Positions 1 to 9,889 of a DNA stretch of 61,958 nt are shown one piece after another. The stretch spans positions 288,772,807-288,834,764 of the forward strand of contig JBOZIK010000001.1 of assembly GCA_051453625.1 (NCBI GenBank), written 5' to 3'. Numbering within the stretch: position 1 is the first letter of the stretch; each line of letters opens with the position of its first letter. The notes below the pieces were generated by a model. The model made no database searches. It was not told the origin of the DNA and saw only the letters and a list, made by a program, of their open reading frames with translations. Made by a program: the position numbers and the translations under genes. Source of the DNA: Welwitschia mirabilis (Eukaryota > Gnetophyta > Gnetopsida > Welwitschiales).

Positions 1-419
1 TTATGAAAGGCTACATGATGATAAGCTTATTTATTTTTAAGATTGTGTTAAAATACGAGAAATCACTTACATAGTTTCCTAAGATAGGATCTCTCCCTTA
101 TTACTGTGAAATGCTTAACTAGGACATTATACTTCTTACACCCTAAATGTGATCTGTAAGAATCACCACTAGCTTTTTCTATCCACTTCCTAGTATTTTC
201 CTCAATGGAAAGCATGTATAATAGGAAAAGAAACTATACATGAGTTTGTACCCAATANNNNNNNNNNNNNNNNNNNNNNNNNNNNNNNNNNNNNNNNNNN
301 NNNNNNNNNNNNNNNNNNNNNNNNNNNNNNNNNNNNNNNNNNNNNNNNNNNNNNNNNAAAGAAACTATACATGAGTTTGTACCCAATAAGTGACATATCA
401 ATCAAAAGATTCTATTTAT
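1..419. other. AT-rich sequence with a gap, no gene recognised
   Basis: No coding similarity could be read in either strand. A 100-base N run lies at 258-357. The last 30-odd bases before it (ending in gtacccaata) are repeated immediately after it, so the true sequence is probably shorter than shown. The region lies upstream of a Copia integrase remnant and may be the 5' part of that element, but nothing in it proves this. Confidence 0.5.
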
Positions 420-429
420 TCACAGTGAT

Positions 430-1560
430 CTATATTGACTTATGCTAGTTTCCACTCTCCATAGATTTTATTATTTTATCTCATTTAGTGATGACTATTC
501 CTAAATAACTTGGGTATATTTCATCAAGTGCAAATCTTAGACTTAATTTTGAACATTTTCAAGAAGTCTAAAAAGTGAAAAAGGAAGCTAATTATTAGAT
601 TAAGAGTTTTCACTCAGATAATGATTGTGAGTATATATTTGCCAAGTTTAAGGACTTTCTTACTTTTGAAGGAATTCATCATTATAAGACTTATCTAGGG
701 ATACCTCAATAAAATGGTATCACTAAGTGATTTAGTCATATAATCATGGATATGAAACATTTCATCATGTATTTTAATGACCATAAGATTTATCTTTGAG
801 GTGAAGTAATGAATATTTCTATGCATCATAATAACTGCATTGGTCGATAAACTAAAAAAGAAGTATCTCTGGCTGAGAAGTAGTATGCACTTCCCAAAGT
901 TACACCACTTCTGTGTTTTTGGTNNNNNNNNNNNNNNNNNNNNNNNNNNNNNNNNNNNNNNNNNNNNNNNNNNNNNNNNNNNNNNNNNNNNNNNNNNNNN
1001 NNNNNNNNNNNNNNNNNNNNNNNNNNNNNNNNNNNNNNNNNNNNNNNNNNNNNNNNNNNNNNNNNNNNNNNNNNNNNNNNNNNNNNNNNNNNNNNNNNNN
1101 NNNNNNNNNNNNNNNNNNNNNNNNNNNNNNNNNNNNNNNNNNNNNNNNNNNNNNNNNNNNNNNNNNNNNNNNNNNNNNNNNNNNNNNNNNNNNNNNNNNN
1201 NNNNNNNNNNNNNNNNNNNNNNNNNNNNNNNNNNNNNNNNNNNNNNNNNNNNNNNNNNNNNNNNNNNNNNNNNNNNNNNNNNNNNNNNNNNNNNNNNNNN
1301 NNNNNNTATCTTTGAGGTGAAATAGTGAATATTGCTATGCATCATAATAACTGCATTGGTCAATAAACTAAAAAAGAAGTATCTCTGGCTGAGAAGTGGT
1401 ATGCACTTAACCCAAAGTTACACCAATTTTGTGTTTTTTGTTGTAAGTGATACATTCATATTTTACACAAACATAATGACAAATTTGGAGCACATGCTTG
1501 TATTAGCATATTTATGGAATATCCAATTGACTAGTATGGTTATTGAGTTTATCTCCTAGA
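430..1560 (+). mobile_element. Ty1/Copia integrase remnant (Copia-1)
   Basis: A decayed integrase core. The first catalytic Asp sits in a readable SDDYS block near 487-501, followed by TWVYFIK. The second is in HSDNDCEYIFAKFKDF near 611-660, followed by IHHYKTYLGIP and, after a stop, NGI. After the gap at 924-1306 the reading continues with the C-terminal part (KLHQFCVF, then HKHND and ISIFMEYPID near 1415-1530), matching the usual Copia integrase tail. Several stops interrupt the frame (for example after YS and after IP), mostly where the family has Arg or Gln. Bases 789-923 and 1307-1440 are near-duplicates on either side of the gap. In a live element this protein inserts the cDNA into the chromosome. 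This copy cannot be translated. Confidence 0.8.
924..1306. other. assembly gap (383 N) inside Copia-1
   Basis: An unsequenced run. The 135 bases before it and after it are near-identical (starting taagatttatctttgagg), so part of the flanking sequence is probably represented twice. Apparent long open reading frames across this gap are artefacts of translating N. Confidence 0.95.
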
Positions 1561-1800
1561 GCTTCATAAGATCATTGTTTCTCATGATGTTCTCTCTTTA
1601 AAGAATTTTAAAAAGAATTCTTATCTTGCTCTTTTGAAGCCTTTTCCTTCCTCTAATCTAGCAATCATCTTGAATACTTAATATCCTATGGTTAAGGGGG
1701 GAGATGTAGCCACAAAAATCCTAGTCTACTTCCTTCTATTGGTATGACTTCTTTAAAACCTATAGGAATTAATTAATTTGGTGCTTTAAGCATGCTCAGT
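1561..1800 (+). mobile_element. Copia-1 linker between integrase and RT
   Basis: AT-rich sequence joining the integrase and RT parts of the Copia polyprotein. It contains a purine block (aaggggggagatg) near 1693-1705 that looks like a polypurine tract. However, it lies upstream of the RT rather than at the 3' end, so I do not call it one. Confidence 0.4.
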
Positions 1801-2480
1801 CATGGTTCTAGTAGCAATTCATCAGGTTCTCCAATCAAAGAAAATGAGACTACTCATAGGTAACATCAAAGTACTTAGTTAAAGTCTACTCTACAAGATC
1901 TTCGTAATGATGAAAAGGGTAAAAATATAACTAGATGTGGCTCAGATACATCTTATTATAATAATGGCGATGAGCTTCACTTGAATTTTGATGGTAAATG
2001 AATCTCATTTAAAAATTCTATTCAACATGATAATTTAATAAAAGCCATGTAAGAAGAATATGATAGTCTTATTAAAAATGATAGTTAAAAGTTGGTAGAT
2101 CTTACATTAAGATGCATAGTGTTATCTAAAAAATGGATTTTCCATAATAAATATAATGTGGATAACACCCTTGAGTGACATAAAGCTTGGCTTGTTACTA
2201 TAGGCCTACAACAAAAAAAAGGACTTGACTACAAAGAAGTCTTTACACTAGTAGCAAAATGGGCTACGATTAGAACATTGATTACTTTGGCAACACAAAG
2301 AGAATGGAAGCTTTATCAATTGGACACAAAGACTACCTTTCTTCATGAAGGTTTAAAAGAAGAAATTTACATGATGTAACTAAAGGGGTTTAAAGCAAAA
2401 GGCAAAGAACATAAGATGTATATATTGATAAAGTCTTTATACAGGCTAAAACAAGCACTAAGAACATGGCATACTAATAT
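1801..2480 (+). mobile_element. Ty1/Copia reverse transcriptase remnant (Copia-1)
   Basis: The N-terminal half of a Copia RT on the + strand, the enzyme that copies element RNA into DNA. The readable blocks, in family order, are KKWIFHNKYN (about 2130-2160), HKAWLVTIGLQQKKGLDYKE (2180-2240), AKWATIRTLITLATQREWKL (2257-2315), TTFLHEGLKEEIYMM (2334-2378), and KEHKMYILIKSLYRLKQAL (2405-2460). The sequence stops at the gap starting at 2481, before the catalytic box. In-frame stops lie at about 2176 (after LE) and about 2379. The order and spacing match the family, and only the gap and stops depart from it. An upstream weak match (EEYDSLIKNDS near 2055) is the usual pre-RT segment. Confidence 0.88.
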
Positions 2481-2692
2481 NNNNNNNNNNNNNNNNNNNN
2501 NNNNNNNNNNNNNNNNNNNNNNNNNNNNNNNNNNNNNNNNNNNNNNNNNNNNNNNNNNNNNNNNNNNNNNNNNNNNNNNNNNNNNNNNNNNNNNNNNNNN
2601 NNNNNNNNNNNNNNNNNNNNNNNNNNNNNNNNNNNNNNNNNNNNNNNNNNNNNNNNNNNNNNNNNNNNNNNNNNNNNNNNNNNNNNNNNNNN
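2481..2692. other. assembly gap (212 N) between two Copia RT copies
   Basis: The RT reading before the gap (2218-2480) is repeated after it (2699-2960) but with roughly one base in five changed. This gap therefore separates two different element copies, or a rearranged one, rather than two unmerged copies of the same contig end. Confidence 0.85.
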
Positions 2693-3939
2693 TATTATTA
2701 TAGGTTTATGAAAAAAGAAAGAATATAACTATAATAAAGTCTTTACTCTAATAGAGAAATGGGCTACCATTAGAATAATAATTACCTTAGCAACATAAAA
2801 AGAATAAAAGCTTCATTAATGGAATATAAATGATGTCTTTCTTCATGGAGATTTAAAAGAAAAAATATACATGATGCAACTAAACGGTTTTAAAAAAATG
2901 TAAACAATACAAGATGGGCTAAAACAAGCACTAGGGCATTGGTATACTAAGCTTGTAAATTATTTAAGATCTAATGGACTTAGATTATGCACTTATTAAG
3001 ATGTGGGTGCCATATTATTCATCCAATATGATGGACTATAATGTACATATATAGTGAAGTATGTAGATGATATGCTAATAACTAGAAGTGATGAAAAAGA
3101 GGTTAAAAAAACAAAATTACATTAAGCAAGGTATTTAATATTTTTGATCTTAATTTAACTAGATTATACCTAAGTGTACAAAATATTTAGTAAAAGGATG
3201 GAATCTTATTAATGTAAAAGAAGAACGTCAAAGATCTGATCTAGAAATTTGGACTAGAGGATACAAAAGAAGTTGTAATGCCTTGAGAAGAAAATGCTAA
3301 GATATATACTGACAAAGACTCAAAAACTAAAAATGAAACAAATTAAAGAGGTATAGTAGGAAGTTTGATTTAAATAACCAATACTATACTAGACATATCA
3401 TATTTTATTAATGTGTTGTCAAGATATCTTTATGTACCTAAGATTAATCATCTAAAAACTACAAAGAGAGTACTGAGATACCTAAAGAAAATAAAAGAGT
3501 TAGATCTCACCTATAGTAAAAATTTATAATTTATTTTCAAGGCATACTGTAACTCAAATTTTGTTGGAAAACTAATATCTCATTATAATATTAGGGTATA
3601 TCATGTTCTTGAAAACATTGCCTCTGTCTTAGTGATTAAAGAATCAAAGAACTATAGCATGATATTTTATTGAAGTCAAATACATAGTTACTTTTAAAGC
3701 ATGTAGAAAAATCAAATGGTTAAGAAAATTATTAGAAGTAGTAAACCTAAAATAGACTAAGGCAACATAACTCTTCATTGATAATCAATTATTAATTCAC
3801 ATAGCAAAAGATCTAGTGCGTCATAATAGGATAAAAGACTTTTATATTAGAGTCCATAAAATTAGGGAACTTATATAAAATAAAATTATTGCACTAGTAT
3901 ACTATTAAACTAGAGAAATATACTTATTAAATCACTTGA
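2693..3939 (+). mobile_element. Ty1/Copia RT and RNase H remnant (Copia-2)
   Basis: A second Copia pol fragment. It re-reads part of the RT (VFTLIEKWATIRIIITLAT near 2737-2795; GLKQALGHWYTKLVNYL near 2915-2965) and then reaches the catalytic box YVDDMLI at about 3060-3080. The RNase H half follows: DISYFINVLSRYLYVPKINH (3390-3450), LKTTKRVLRYLKKIKELDLTY (3451-3515), then DNQLLIHIAKDLVRHNRIKD (3781-3840) and REIYLLNHL at the end, the family's C-terminal signature. Stops and frameshifts interrupt all parts. The C-terminus runs into the gap at 3940. The copy is related to Copia-1 but clearly diverged from it. Confidence 0.88.
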
Positions 3940-4033
3940 NNNNNNNNNNNNNNNNNNNNNNNNNNNNNNNNNNNNNNNNNNNNNNNNNNNNNNNNNNNNN
4001 NNNNNNNNNNNNNNNNNNNNNNNNNNNNNNNNN
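3940..4033. other. assembly gap (94 N)
   Basis: A run of N just after the RNase H C-terminus of Copia-2. No clear duplicate flanks were seen here. Confidence 0.95.
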
Positions 4034-4065
4034 TTTATAGGTCTTTGATTGAAGTCATACCTGAT

Positions 4066-4200
4066 CCTATTACTATGGGATGTGTAGTGAAAATATGATC
4101 TAGTACTATGGGATGTGTAGTACATATTTTTACCTAGAATTATGAGATATGTAATGTATATAATAAGCCTATCTGCTATAGTATGTATAGTAGTAAATTA
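4066..4200. repeat. 34-bp tandem repeat, about four units
   Basis: Units start near 4066, 4100, 4133 and 4169. They share the pattern cctantactatgggatgtgt with increasing decay from left to right. The block is copied again at about 5066-5190 as part of the gap-flanking duplication. Its position 3' of a Copia RNase H suggests it lies in the 3' untranslated part or LTR of that element. Confidence 0.7.
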
Positions 4201-4324
4201 ACTAATTCTTTAATAAAGTACTTTTCTCACATAATAATTCCTTTTTAGAGGTTTTATTTTAGGCTTCTTTCCCAAGGTTTTCCCTCAAGAACTCTAGTTT
4301 TTCCTTAAAAGAGAGCATATTCCA

Positions 4325-4400
4325 ATGTTAAGGGGGGAATTACTAAGTCTTATGCACATCATGGTCCCACACATAGAGATATGTGAAAACCTTAGTGGCG
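4325..4400 (+). mobile_element. possible Copia polypurine tract and 3' LTR start
   Basis: The sequence ttaaggggggaattactaag lies about 390 bases 3' of the Copia-2 RNase H end. That is where a polypurine tract (primer for plus-strand DNA) and an LTR start are expected. In the duplicate at about 5318-5340 the LTR-start side reads attgctaagtcttatgcac, restoring the TG that opens LTRs, while the purine block is damaged instead. No matching 5' LTR was found. Confidence 0.35.
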
Positions 4401-4509
4401 TGCTTGCTTTATAAAGCAAGCTATTCATGCAATAAAAAGAAGAGGAGCAATGAAATTTAGTTTTTGAGAAATCTTGTGTTTTAATCTTAGGACTCTTGTT
4501 TCTTGACAT

Positions 4510-4965
4510 TTATAACATAAGAAGGCATCAAGGTTTGGACAGATTAGTTACAAGACCCATAACAGCCACTTTAATGCTTGTGTAAGTTAAAGAAGTAGTT
4601 CACAACATAAGGGGACATCAAGTTTGGAGTAAATTAGTCAAGAAACTCACATAAGCCATCTTGATACTCATGCAAGTTAAAAAAGGAGCTCACAACATAA
4701 GGGGATGCCAAGATTTAGAGTAGATTAGTTATGAGATCTATAAAAGCCATCTTGATAGTTGTGCAAGTTAAATAAGGAATTCATAACATAAGAGGCACCA
4801 CAGTTTAGAGTAGATTAGCCATAAAATCCATAAAAGCTATCTTGATGCTTGTGCAGATTAAAGAAGAATTTCACAACATAAGGTAATATCAAGGTTTGGA
4901 GTAGATTAGTAGTAGAACCACATATAATTCATTTCTATGCTTGTGAAGGTTAAAGAAGTGGTTCA
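4510..4965. repeat. 90-bp tandem repeat array, block 1 (about 5 units)
   Basis: Units begin with a form of cacaacataaggggacatca and start near 4510, 4601, 4691, 4782 and 4872, a period of 90-92 bases. Each unit contains the landmarks tttggagtagattagt, agacccataaaagcca and ttgatgctcatgcaagttaa. The units have drifted by 10-20 percent. The array is cut by a gap and continues in later blocks. Confidence 0.9.
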
Positions 4966-5499
4966 NNNNNNNNNNNNNNNNNNNNNNNNNNNNNNNNNNN
5001 NNNNNNNNNNNNNNNNNNNNNNNNNNNNNNNNNNNNNNNNNNNNNNNNNNNNNNNNNNNNNNNNNTAGGATGTGTAGTGTAAATATGATCTAGTACTATG
5101 GGATGTGAAGTACATATTTTTGCCTAGCATTATGAGATATGTAATGTACATAATAAGCCTATCTTCTATAGGATGTATAGTAGTAAATTGACTAATTCTT
5201 TAATAAAGTACTTCTCTCATATGATAATTCCTTTTTAGAGGTTTTGTTTTAGGCTACTTTCCCAAGGTTTCCCCTCAAGAACTCTATTTTTTCCTTAAAA
5301 GAGAGCATATTTCAATGTTTAGTAGGAATTGCTAAGTCTTATGCACATCATGATCCCATACATAGAGATATGTGAAAACCTTAGTGGCGTGCTTACTTTA
5401 TAAAGCAAGCCCTTTAGTCAATAAAGAGAAGAGGAGCACTAAAATTTAGTTTTTGAAAGTCTTGTTTCTAATCTTAGGACTCTTGTTTCCTAGCATTTA

Positions 5500-6322
5500 T
5501 AAATAAGAAGGCATCTAAGTTTGGACAGATTAGTTACAAGACCTATAAAAGTCACTTCAATGCTTGTGTAAGTTAAAGAAGTAGTTCACAACATAAGGGA
5601 ACATCAAGTTTTGGAGTAAATCAGTCAAGGAATTCACATAAGCCATCTTGATGCTCATGAAAGTTAAAAAAGGATCTCACAACATAAGGGGATGCCAAGA
5701 TTTAGAATAGATTAGTTATGAGATCTATAAAAGTCATCTTGATAGTTATACAAGTTAAATAAGCAATTCATAACATAAGAGACACCACAGTTTAGAGTAG
5801 ATTAGCCATAAAACTGATAGAAGCTATCTTAATGCTTGTGCAAATTAAAGAAGAATTTTACAACATAAGGTAATATCAAGGTTTGGAATAGATTAGTAGT
5901 AGAACCACATAGAATCCATATCTATGCTTGTGAAGGTTAAAGAAACATAAGGGGATGTTAAGGTTTAGGTAGATCAATCATGAAATCCACAAAGCCACCT
6001 TGATACTCATGTAGGTNNNNNNNNNNTAAGGGGGCATCAATATTTGGAGTAGATCAGTTACGAGACCCATAGAAGCCACCTCAATGCTTGTTCAAGTTAA
6101 ATAAGTAGTTTTATAATATAAGGGAATGCTAAGTATTATACTAGAATAGTCACAAGACCCATAAAAGCTGCCTCAATACTCATGTAAATTAAAGAAATAG
6201 TTCACAACATAAGAGGATGTCAAGGTTTGTAGTAGATCAACTGTGAGACTTATAAAATCCACCTTAATGCTCACGAACATTAAAGAATAAGTTCACAACA
6301 TAAGAAAGTGTTAAGCCTATGA
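5500..6322. repeat. 90-bp tandem repeat array, block 2 (about 9-10 units)
   Basis: A continuation of the 90-bp repeat, with units starting near 5502, 5587, 5678, 5769, 5860, 5944, 6027, 6112, 6203 and 6294. The unit near 5944 has lost part of its start. A 10-N run at 6017-6026 sits inside a unit. Comparison with other units suggests about 20 bases are missing there, so the 10 N are a placeholder rather than a measured size. Confidence 0.88.
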
Positions 6323-6416
6323 AATTCACTTGATGCTTGATGTGTGCATAAGTAGTACGCATCTCATGGTGTTCCACCATACAGCACATAGTATTGGGAA
6401 GGGATAAATCCATATC
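6027..6416. repeat. gap-flanking duplicate, left copy (partner 6533-6930)
   Basis: About 390 bases with the last three 90-bp units and a non-repeat tail (cttgatgcttgatgtgtgca through tccatatc) are repeated after the 100-base gap at 6417-6516. The right copy continues past tccatatc with cgaggctttac, so it carries the unique exit from the array. Confidence 0.8.
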
Positions 6417-6516
6417 NNNNNNNNNNNNNNNNNNNNNNNNNNNNNNNNNNNNNNNNNNNNNNNNNNNNNNNNNNNNNNNNNNNNNNNNNNNNNNNNNNNN
6501 NNNNNNNNNNNNNNNN

Positions 6517-6840
6517 GGTTAAAAAAATAGTTCACAGCATAAGGGGACATCAATATTTGGAGTAGATCAGTTACAAGACCTATAGAAGCCACTTCAATGC
6601 TTGTTCAAGTTAAAGAAGTAGTCCATAATATAAGGGAATGCTAAGGTTTATACTAGAATAGCCGCAAGACCCAAAAAAGCTGCCTCGATACTCATGTAGA
6701 CTAAAGAAATAGTTCACAACATAAGACGGTGCCAAGGTTTGTAGTAGATCAGCTATGAGGCCTATAAAATACACCTTAATGCTCATGAAGCTTAAAGAAT
6801 AAGTTCACAACATAAGAAAGTACTAAGCCTACAAAATCCA
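6517..6840. repeat. 90-bp tandem repeat array, block 3 (about 4 units)
   Basis: Units start near 6533, 6624, 6714 and 6804 with the same landmarks as block 2. This block is probably a second copy of the end of block 2 on the other side of the 100-base gap, so the true unit number is lower than a simple count. Confidence 0.85.
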
Positions 6841-6930
6841 CTTGATGCTTGGTGTGTGCATAAGTTGTGCACGTCTCATGGCGTTTCACTATACAGTGCA
6901 TAGTATTGGGATGGGGGAAATCCATATCGA

Positions 6931-7110
6931 GGCTTTACAATGAATTATTTCATCTAACTTGTTTGTTATTTTCTAGGCCATATTAGATGGTGTCTCAGGC
7001 TTATTAGATGTCCCCTTTCTCGATGGAGCTTTCCCTACTACTAAGGAATTAGCAGGATGCCACTTTAAGGTACATCATCAAATAATTTTTCCTTTTTTTC
7101 TTTTTGTTTT
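6931..7110. other. non-repeat spacer inside the 90-bp array
   Basis: About 180 bases without the 90-bp period. It contains ggccatattagatggtgtc and agcaggatgccactttaagg. No gene or known element domain was recognised. Confidence 0.5.
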
Positions 7111-7420
7111 TCCCAAGTTAAAATAGTTTACAACATAATAGGAAATCAAGGTTTGAAGTATATTAGCTATAGAATCCATAGAGTCCACCTTAATAATTTT
7201 GTAGGTTAAAGAAGTAGTTTACAACATAAAGAAAGCATCAAGATTTGGAGTAGATTAGCTACAAGACTCACAGAAGCCACCTCGATGCTCGTGTTGGTTA
7301 AATAAGTAGTTTACAACATAAGGGGACTTTAGCCTTTGGAATAAATTAGCCATACAACCCACAAAATCCACCTTAATGATTATGTAATCCATTTTGGCTA
7401 TTCACAACATAAAAGGGAAC
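7111..7420. repeat. 90-bp tandem repeat array, block 4 (about 3-4 units)
   Basis: The last units start near 7128, 7218, 7311 and 7390 (forms of acaacataa). They are more diverged than blocks 1-3. The array ends abruptly before the gag-like start of Gypsy-A. Confidence 0.8.
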
Positions 7421-7639
7421 CAAAAATCTAATTAGACATCCCATATGGTCCATAAATCTCACATCATCATGAAAGACAAGTAATTATAGTTGCAAGTAAA
7501 GTTATTAACTAAATAATTATGAAGTTGTATAAGTTTTTCTTCATTATTAGTTAGTAACTAAGAAATAATTGCCTTTATCATTATAACTTCCAAAACTAAA
7601 ATTCCCACTGTATAAAGTAGATCAAAGGAATGAGAGCAG
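7421..7639. other. AT-rich spacer upstream of Gypsy-A gag
   Basis: No recognisable coding sequence. By position it should be leader or 5' LTR of Gypsy-A, but no primer-binding site could be identified. Confidence 0.4.
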
Positions 7640-7838
7640 ATGGCATGAAGGTAAACCTTACATTGGTGGATTATGGAAGATCATGTAAATACTCACATTA
7701 ATTCCTTAGAGCAAATACTTGATGAACTTTAAAATTGATTAAAAGATAACCATATTAATATGGAAGCTTCACAAAGAAAAATAAATAAGAAATTAGACTT
7801 AATTCTACAAGTTCTAAGAGGATGACTTTGAAAGAAAA
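7640..7838 (+). mobile_element. Gypsy-A gag N-terminus, decayed
   Basis: Readable as HINSLEQILDEL followed by KDNHINMEASQRKINKKLDL and ILQVLRG. This resembles the coiled-coil-like opening of plant Gypsy gag proteins. Stops interrupt the frame, and a 647-base gap (7839-8485) removes what follows. The assignment rests mainly on its position ahead of the gag core and on the residue pattern. Confidence 0.5.
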
Positions 7839-8485
7839 NNNNNNNNNNNNNNNNNNNNNNNNNNNNNNNNNNNNNNNNNNNNNNNNNNNNNNNNNNNNNN
7901 NNNNNNNNNNNNNNNNNNNNNNNNNNNNNNNNNNNNNNNNNNNNNNNNNNNNNNNNNNNNNNNNNNNNNNNNNNNNNNNNNNNNNNNNNNNNNNNNNNNN
8001 NNNNNNNNNNNNNNNNNNNNNNNNNNNNNNNNNNNNNNNNNNNNNNNNNNNNNNNNNNNNNNNNNNNNNNNNNNNNNNNNNNNNNNNNNNNNNNNNNNNN
8101 NNNNNNNNNNNNNNNNNNNNNNNNNNNNNNNNNNNNNNNNNNNNNNNNNNNNNNNNNNNNNNNNNNNNNNNNNNNNNNNNNNNNNNNNNNNNNNNNNNNN
8201 NNNNNNNNNNNNNNNNNNNNNNNNNNNNNNNNNNNNNNNNNNNNNNNNNNNNNNNNNNNNNNNNNNNNNNNNNNNNNNNNNNNNNNNNNNNNNNNNNNNN
8301 NNNNNNNNNNNNNNNNNNNNNNNNNNNNNNNNNNNNNNNNNNNNNNNNNNNNNNNNNNNNNNNNNNNNNNNNNNNNNNNNNNNNNNNNNNNNNNNNNNNN
8401 NNNNNNNNNNNNNNNNNNNNNNNNNNNNNNNNNNNNNNNNNNNNNNNNNNNNNNNNNNNNNNNNNNNNNNNNNNNNNNNNNNNNN
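7839..8485. other. assembly gap (647 N) in Gypsy-A gag
   Basis: The largest gap of the window. It removes part of gag. Open reading frames on both strands that span it are artefacts. Confidence 0.95.
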
Positions 8486-9560
8486 AAGAAAATAGTTCAC
8501 TTAACTAGGTAATCCTCATAACTTGCAAAGAAAACAACTCTATATAATATCCAAAAAATAGCTAACTAATGTAACAATTAGATTCTCCATTTACCATAAG
8601 AAACCATTCCCCATAGAATGAAAGACCATGACTTAATTGAGTATGTTAAAAAGGTACAAATTCAAACGTATGCCAGTGCTCATAGATCTTGTGATAAAAC
8701 TTTAGAGTGATTATAATATATTTTAAACCACTTCAAACTAAAAAATATAGAGAATGAATTATGAAGCTAATATGCAATCATGTTTTTAATTAAAGATGTG
8801 GTAACATTGTGGAGCCATCTTAGTACACAAAAAAATGATTGGGTTTATTGGTTTGATTTTAGAGAAGAATTCCAAAGAAATGTTATTCTTGATTAGTTCA
8901 TCAAGAATAAGAGAATGCATTTTAATTATTTGAAATTAGGGAGAATAACTCTCAATAAATACTAAAATACTTCTAAAGGCTAGCTATATATTAAACACAT
9001 CAAAACCCAGAAGAACNNNNNNNNNNNNNNNNNNNNNNNNNNNNNNNNNNNNNNNNNNNNNNNNNNNNNNNNNNNNNNNNNNNNNNNNNNNNNNNNNNNN
9101 NNNNNNNNNNNNNNNNATGAAAAAATCTTAGAGTGATTATAATACATTTTAAACCACTTCAAACTAAAAAATATGGAGAATGACTTATGAAGCTGATATG
9201 CAACCTTGTTGTTAATTAAAGATGTGATAACATGGTGGAGCCATCTTAGTACATAAAAAATGATTGGGTTTATTAGTTTGATTGTAGAGAAGAATTCCAA
9301 AGAAATTTTATTCTTTATTACTTTATTAAGAATAAGAGTGCATTTTAAGTATTTACAATTAGGGATAAGTACTCTCAATAAATACTAGGAAGACTTCTAA
9401 ATGCTAGATATATATTAAACACATCAAAACCCAGAAGAACTCATAAACAACTTCATAGAAACTCTACCACTAAGATTGTGGAATCTCATCTATTCCTTGG
9501 AGTCAAAATCACCTCAACAAGGCTATCAAAAACCCAAATATTATATGGAAGTAGAGAAAT
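8486..9560 (+). mobile_element. Gypsy-A gag core (Retrotrans_gag-like), duplicated across a gap
   Basis: Near 8810-8960 the + strand reads LWSHLSTQKNDWVYWFDF, then REEFQRN and KNKRMHFNYLKLGRITLN, matching the W-rich start and FY/FN-containing end of the plant Gypsy gag core, the particle-forming protein. The same segment is repeated after the 100-base gap at 9017-9116: 8703-9016 against 9128-9440. The right copy continues into IETLPLRLWNLIYSLESKSP near 9450-9510. The rest to 9560 is weakly readable with many stops. Confidence 0.65.
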
Positions 9561-9889
9561 AACCTCTCATATAAGCTGGAATGGCTAACACTATATAATC
9601 ATCATAATAATTAGCAAATTATTAGAATATGCCATCACAGTAGCCAAGGGAATCATTAAAAATTAGAATTAATCATTAATCTACAATGTGTCATTATTAT
9701 TAGAAAGAAGAACACCTCATGAGGAACTATTATAATAAAAAGAGGATAACTGAGTAAAGCCTACCTTCCACTAGATAATAATAAGTACAAATTAGGAAGT
9801 GACTCTTCATGTCCTTCAAATAAATTTTGTGTAAAACCAATTATTAGTAATTTATCATAAAGTATCGTTAGAAAATAAACCTATTTTAT
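9561..9889 (+). mobile_element. Gypsy-A gag-protease linker, unreadable
   Basis: About 330 bases between the gag core and the protease/RT region. No zinc knuckle or other motif could be read with confidence. It is included in the element only because coding segments of the same element lie on both sides. Confidence 0.4.

Larger units (their letters stand above)
4076..4965. repeat. gap-flanking duplicate, left copy (partner 5066-5943)
   Basis: These 890 bases and the partner after the 100-base gap at 4966-5065 run in parallel with only a few percent of bases differing. The left copy ends exactly at the gap and the right copy starts exactly after it. Both carry the 34-bp repeat, the ttaaggggg-like purine block and the first 90-bp repeats. 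Most likely these are the overlapping ends of two contigs, or two alleles, that were not merged. Confidence 0.85.

Noticed and set aside
695-1363. Long open frames of 135-242 codons made mostly of X (also at 7814-8508, 14795-15281, 33537-34298, 53813-54235)
   Set aside because: They run through N gaps. The coding length is an artefact of translating unsequenced bases.
1693-1705. Polypurine-tract-like aaggggggagatg in Copia-1
   Set aside because: It lies upstream of the RT, not at the 3' end of the internal region, and no LTR start follows.
4510-7420. CRISPR array
   Set aside because: The period is regular, but the whole 90-base unit is repeated with no unique spacers, and the context is plant retroelements.
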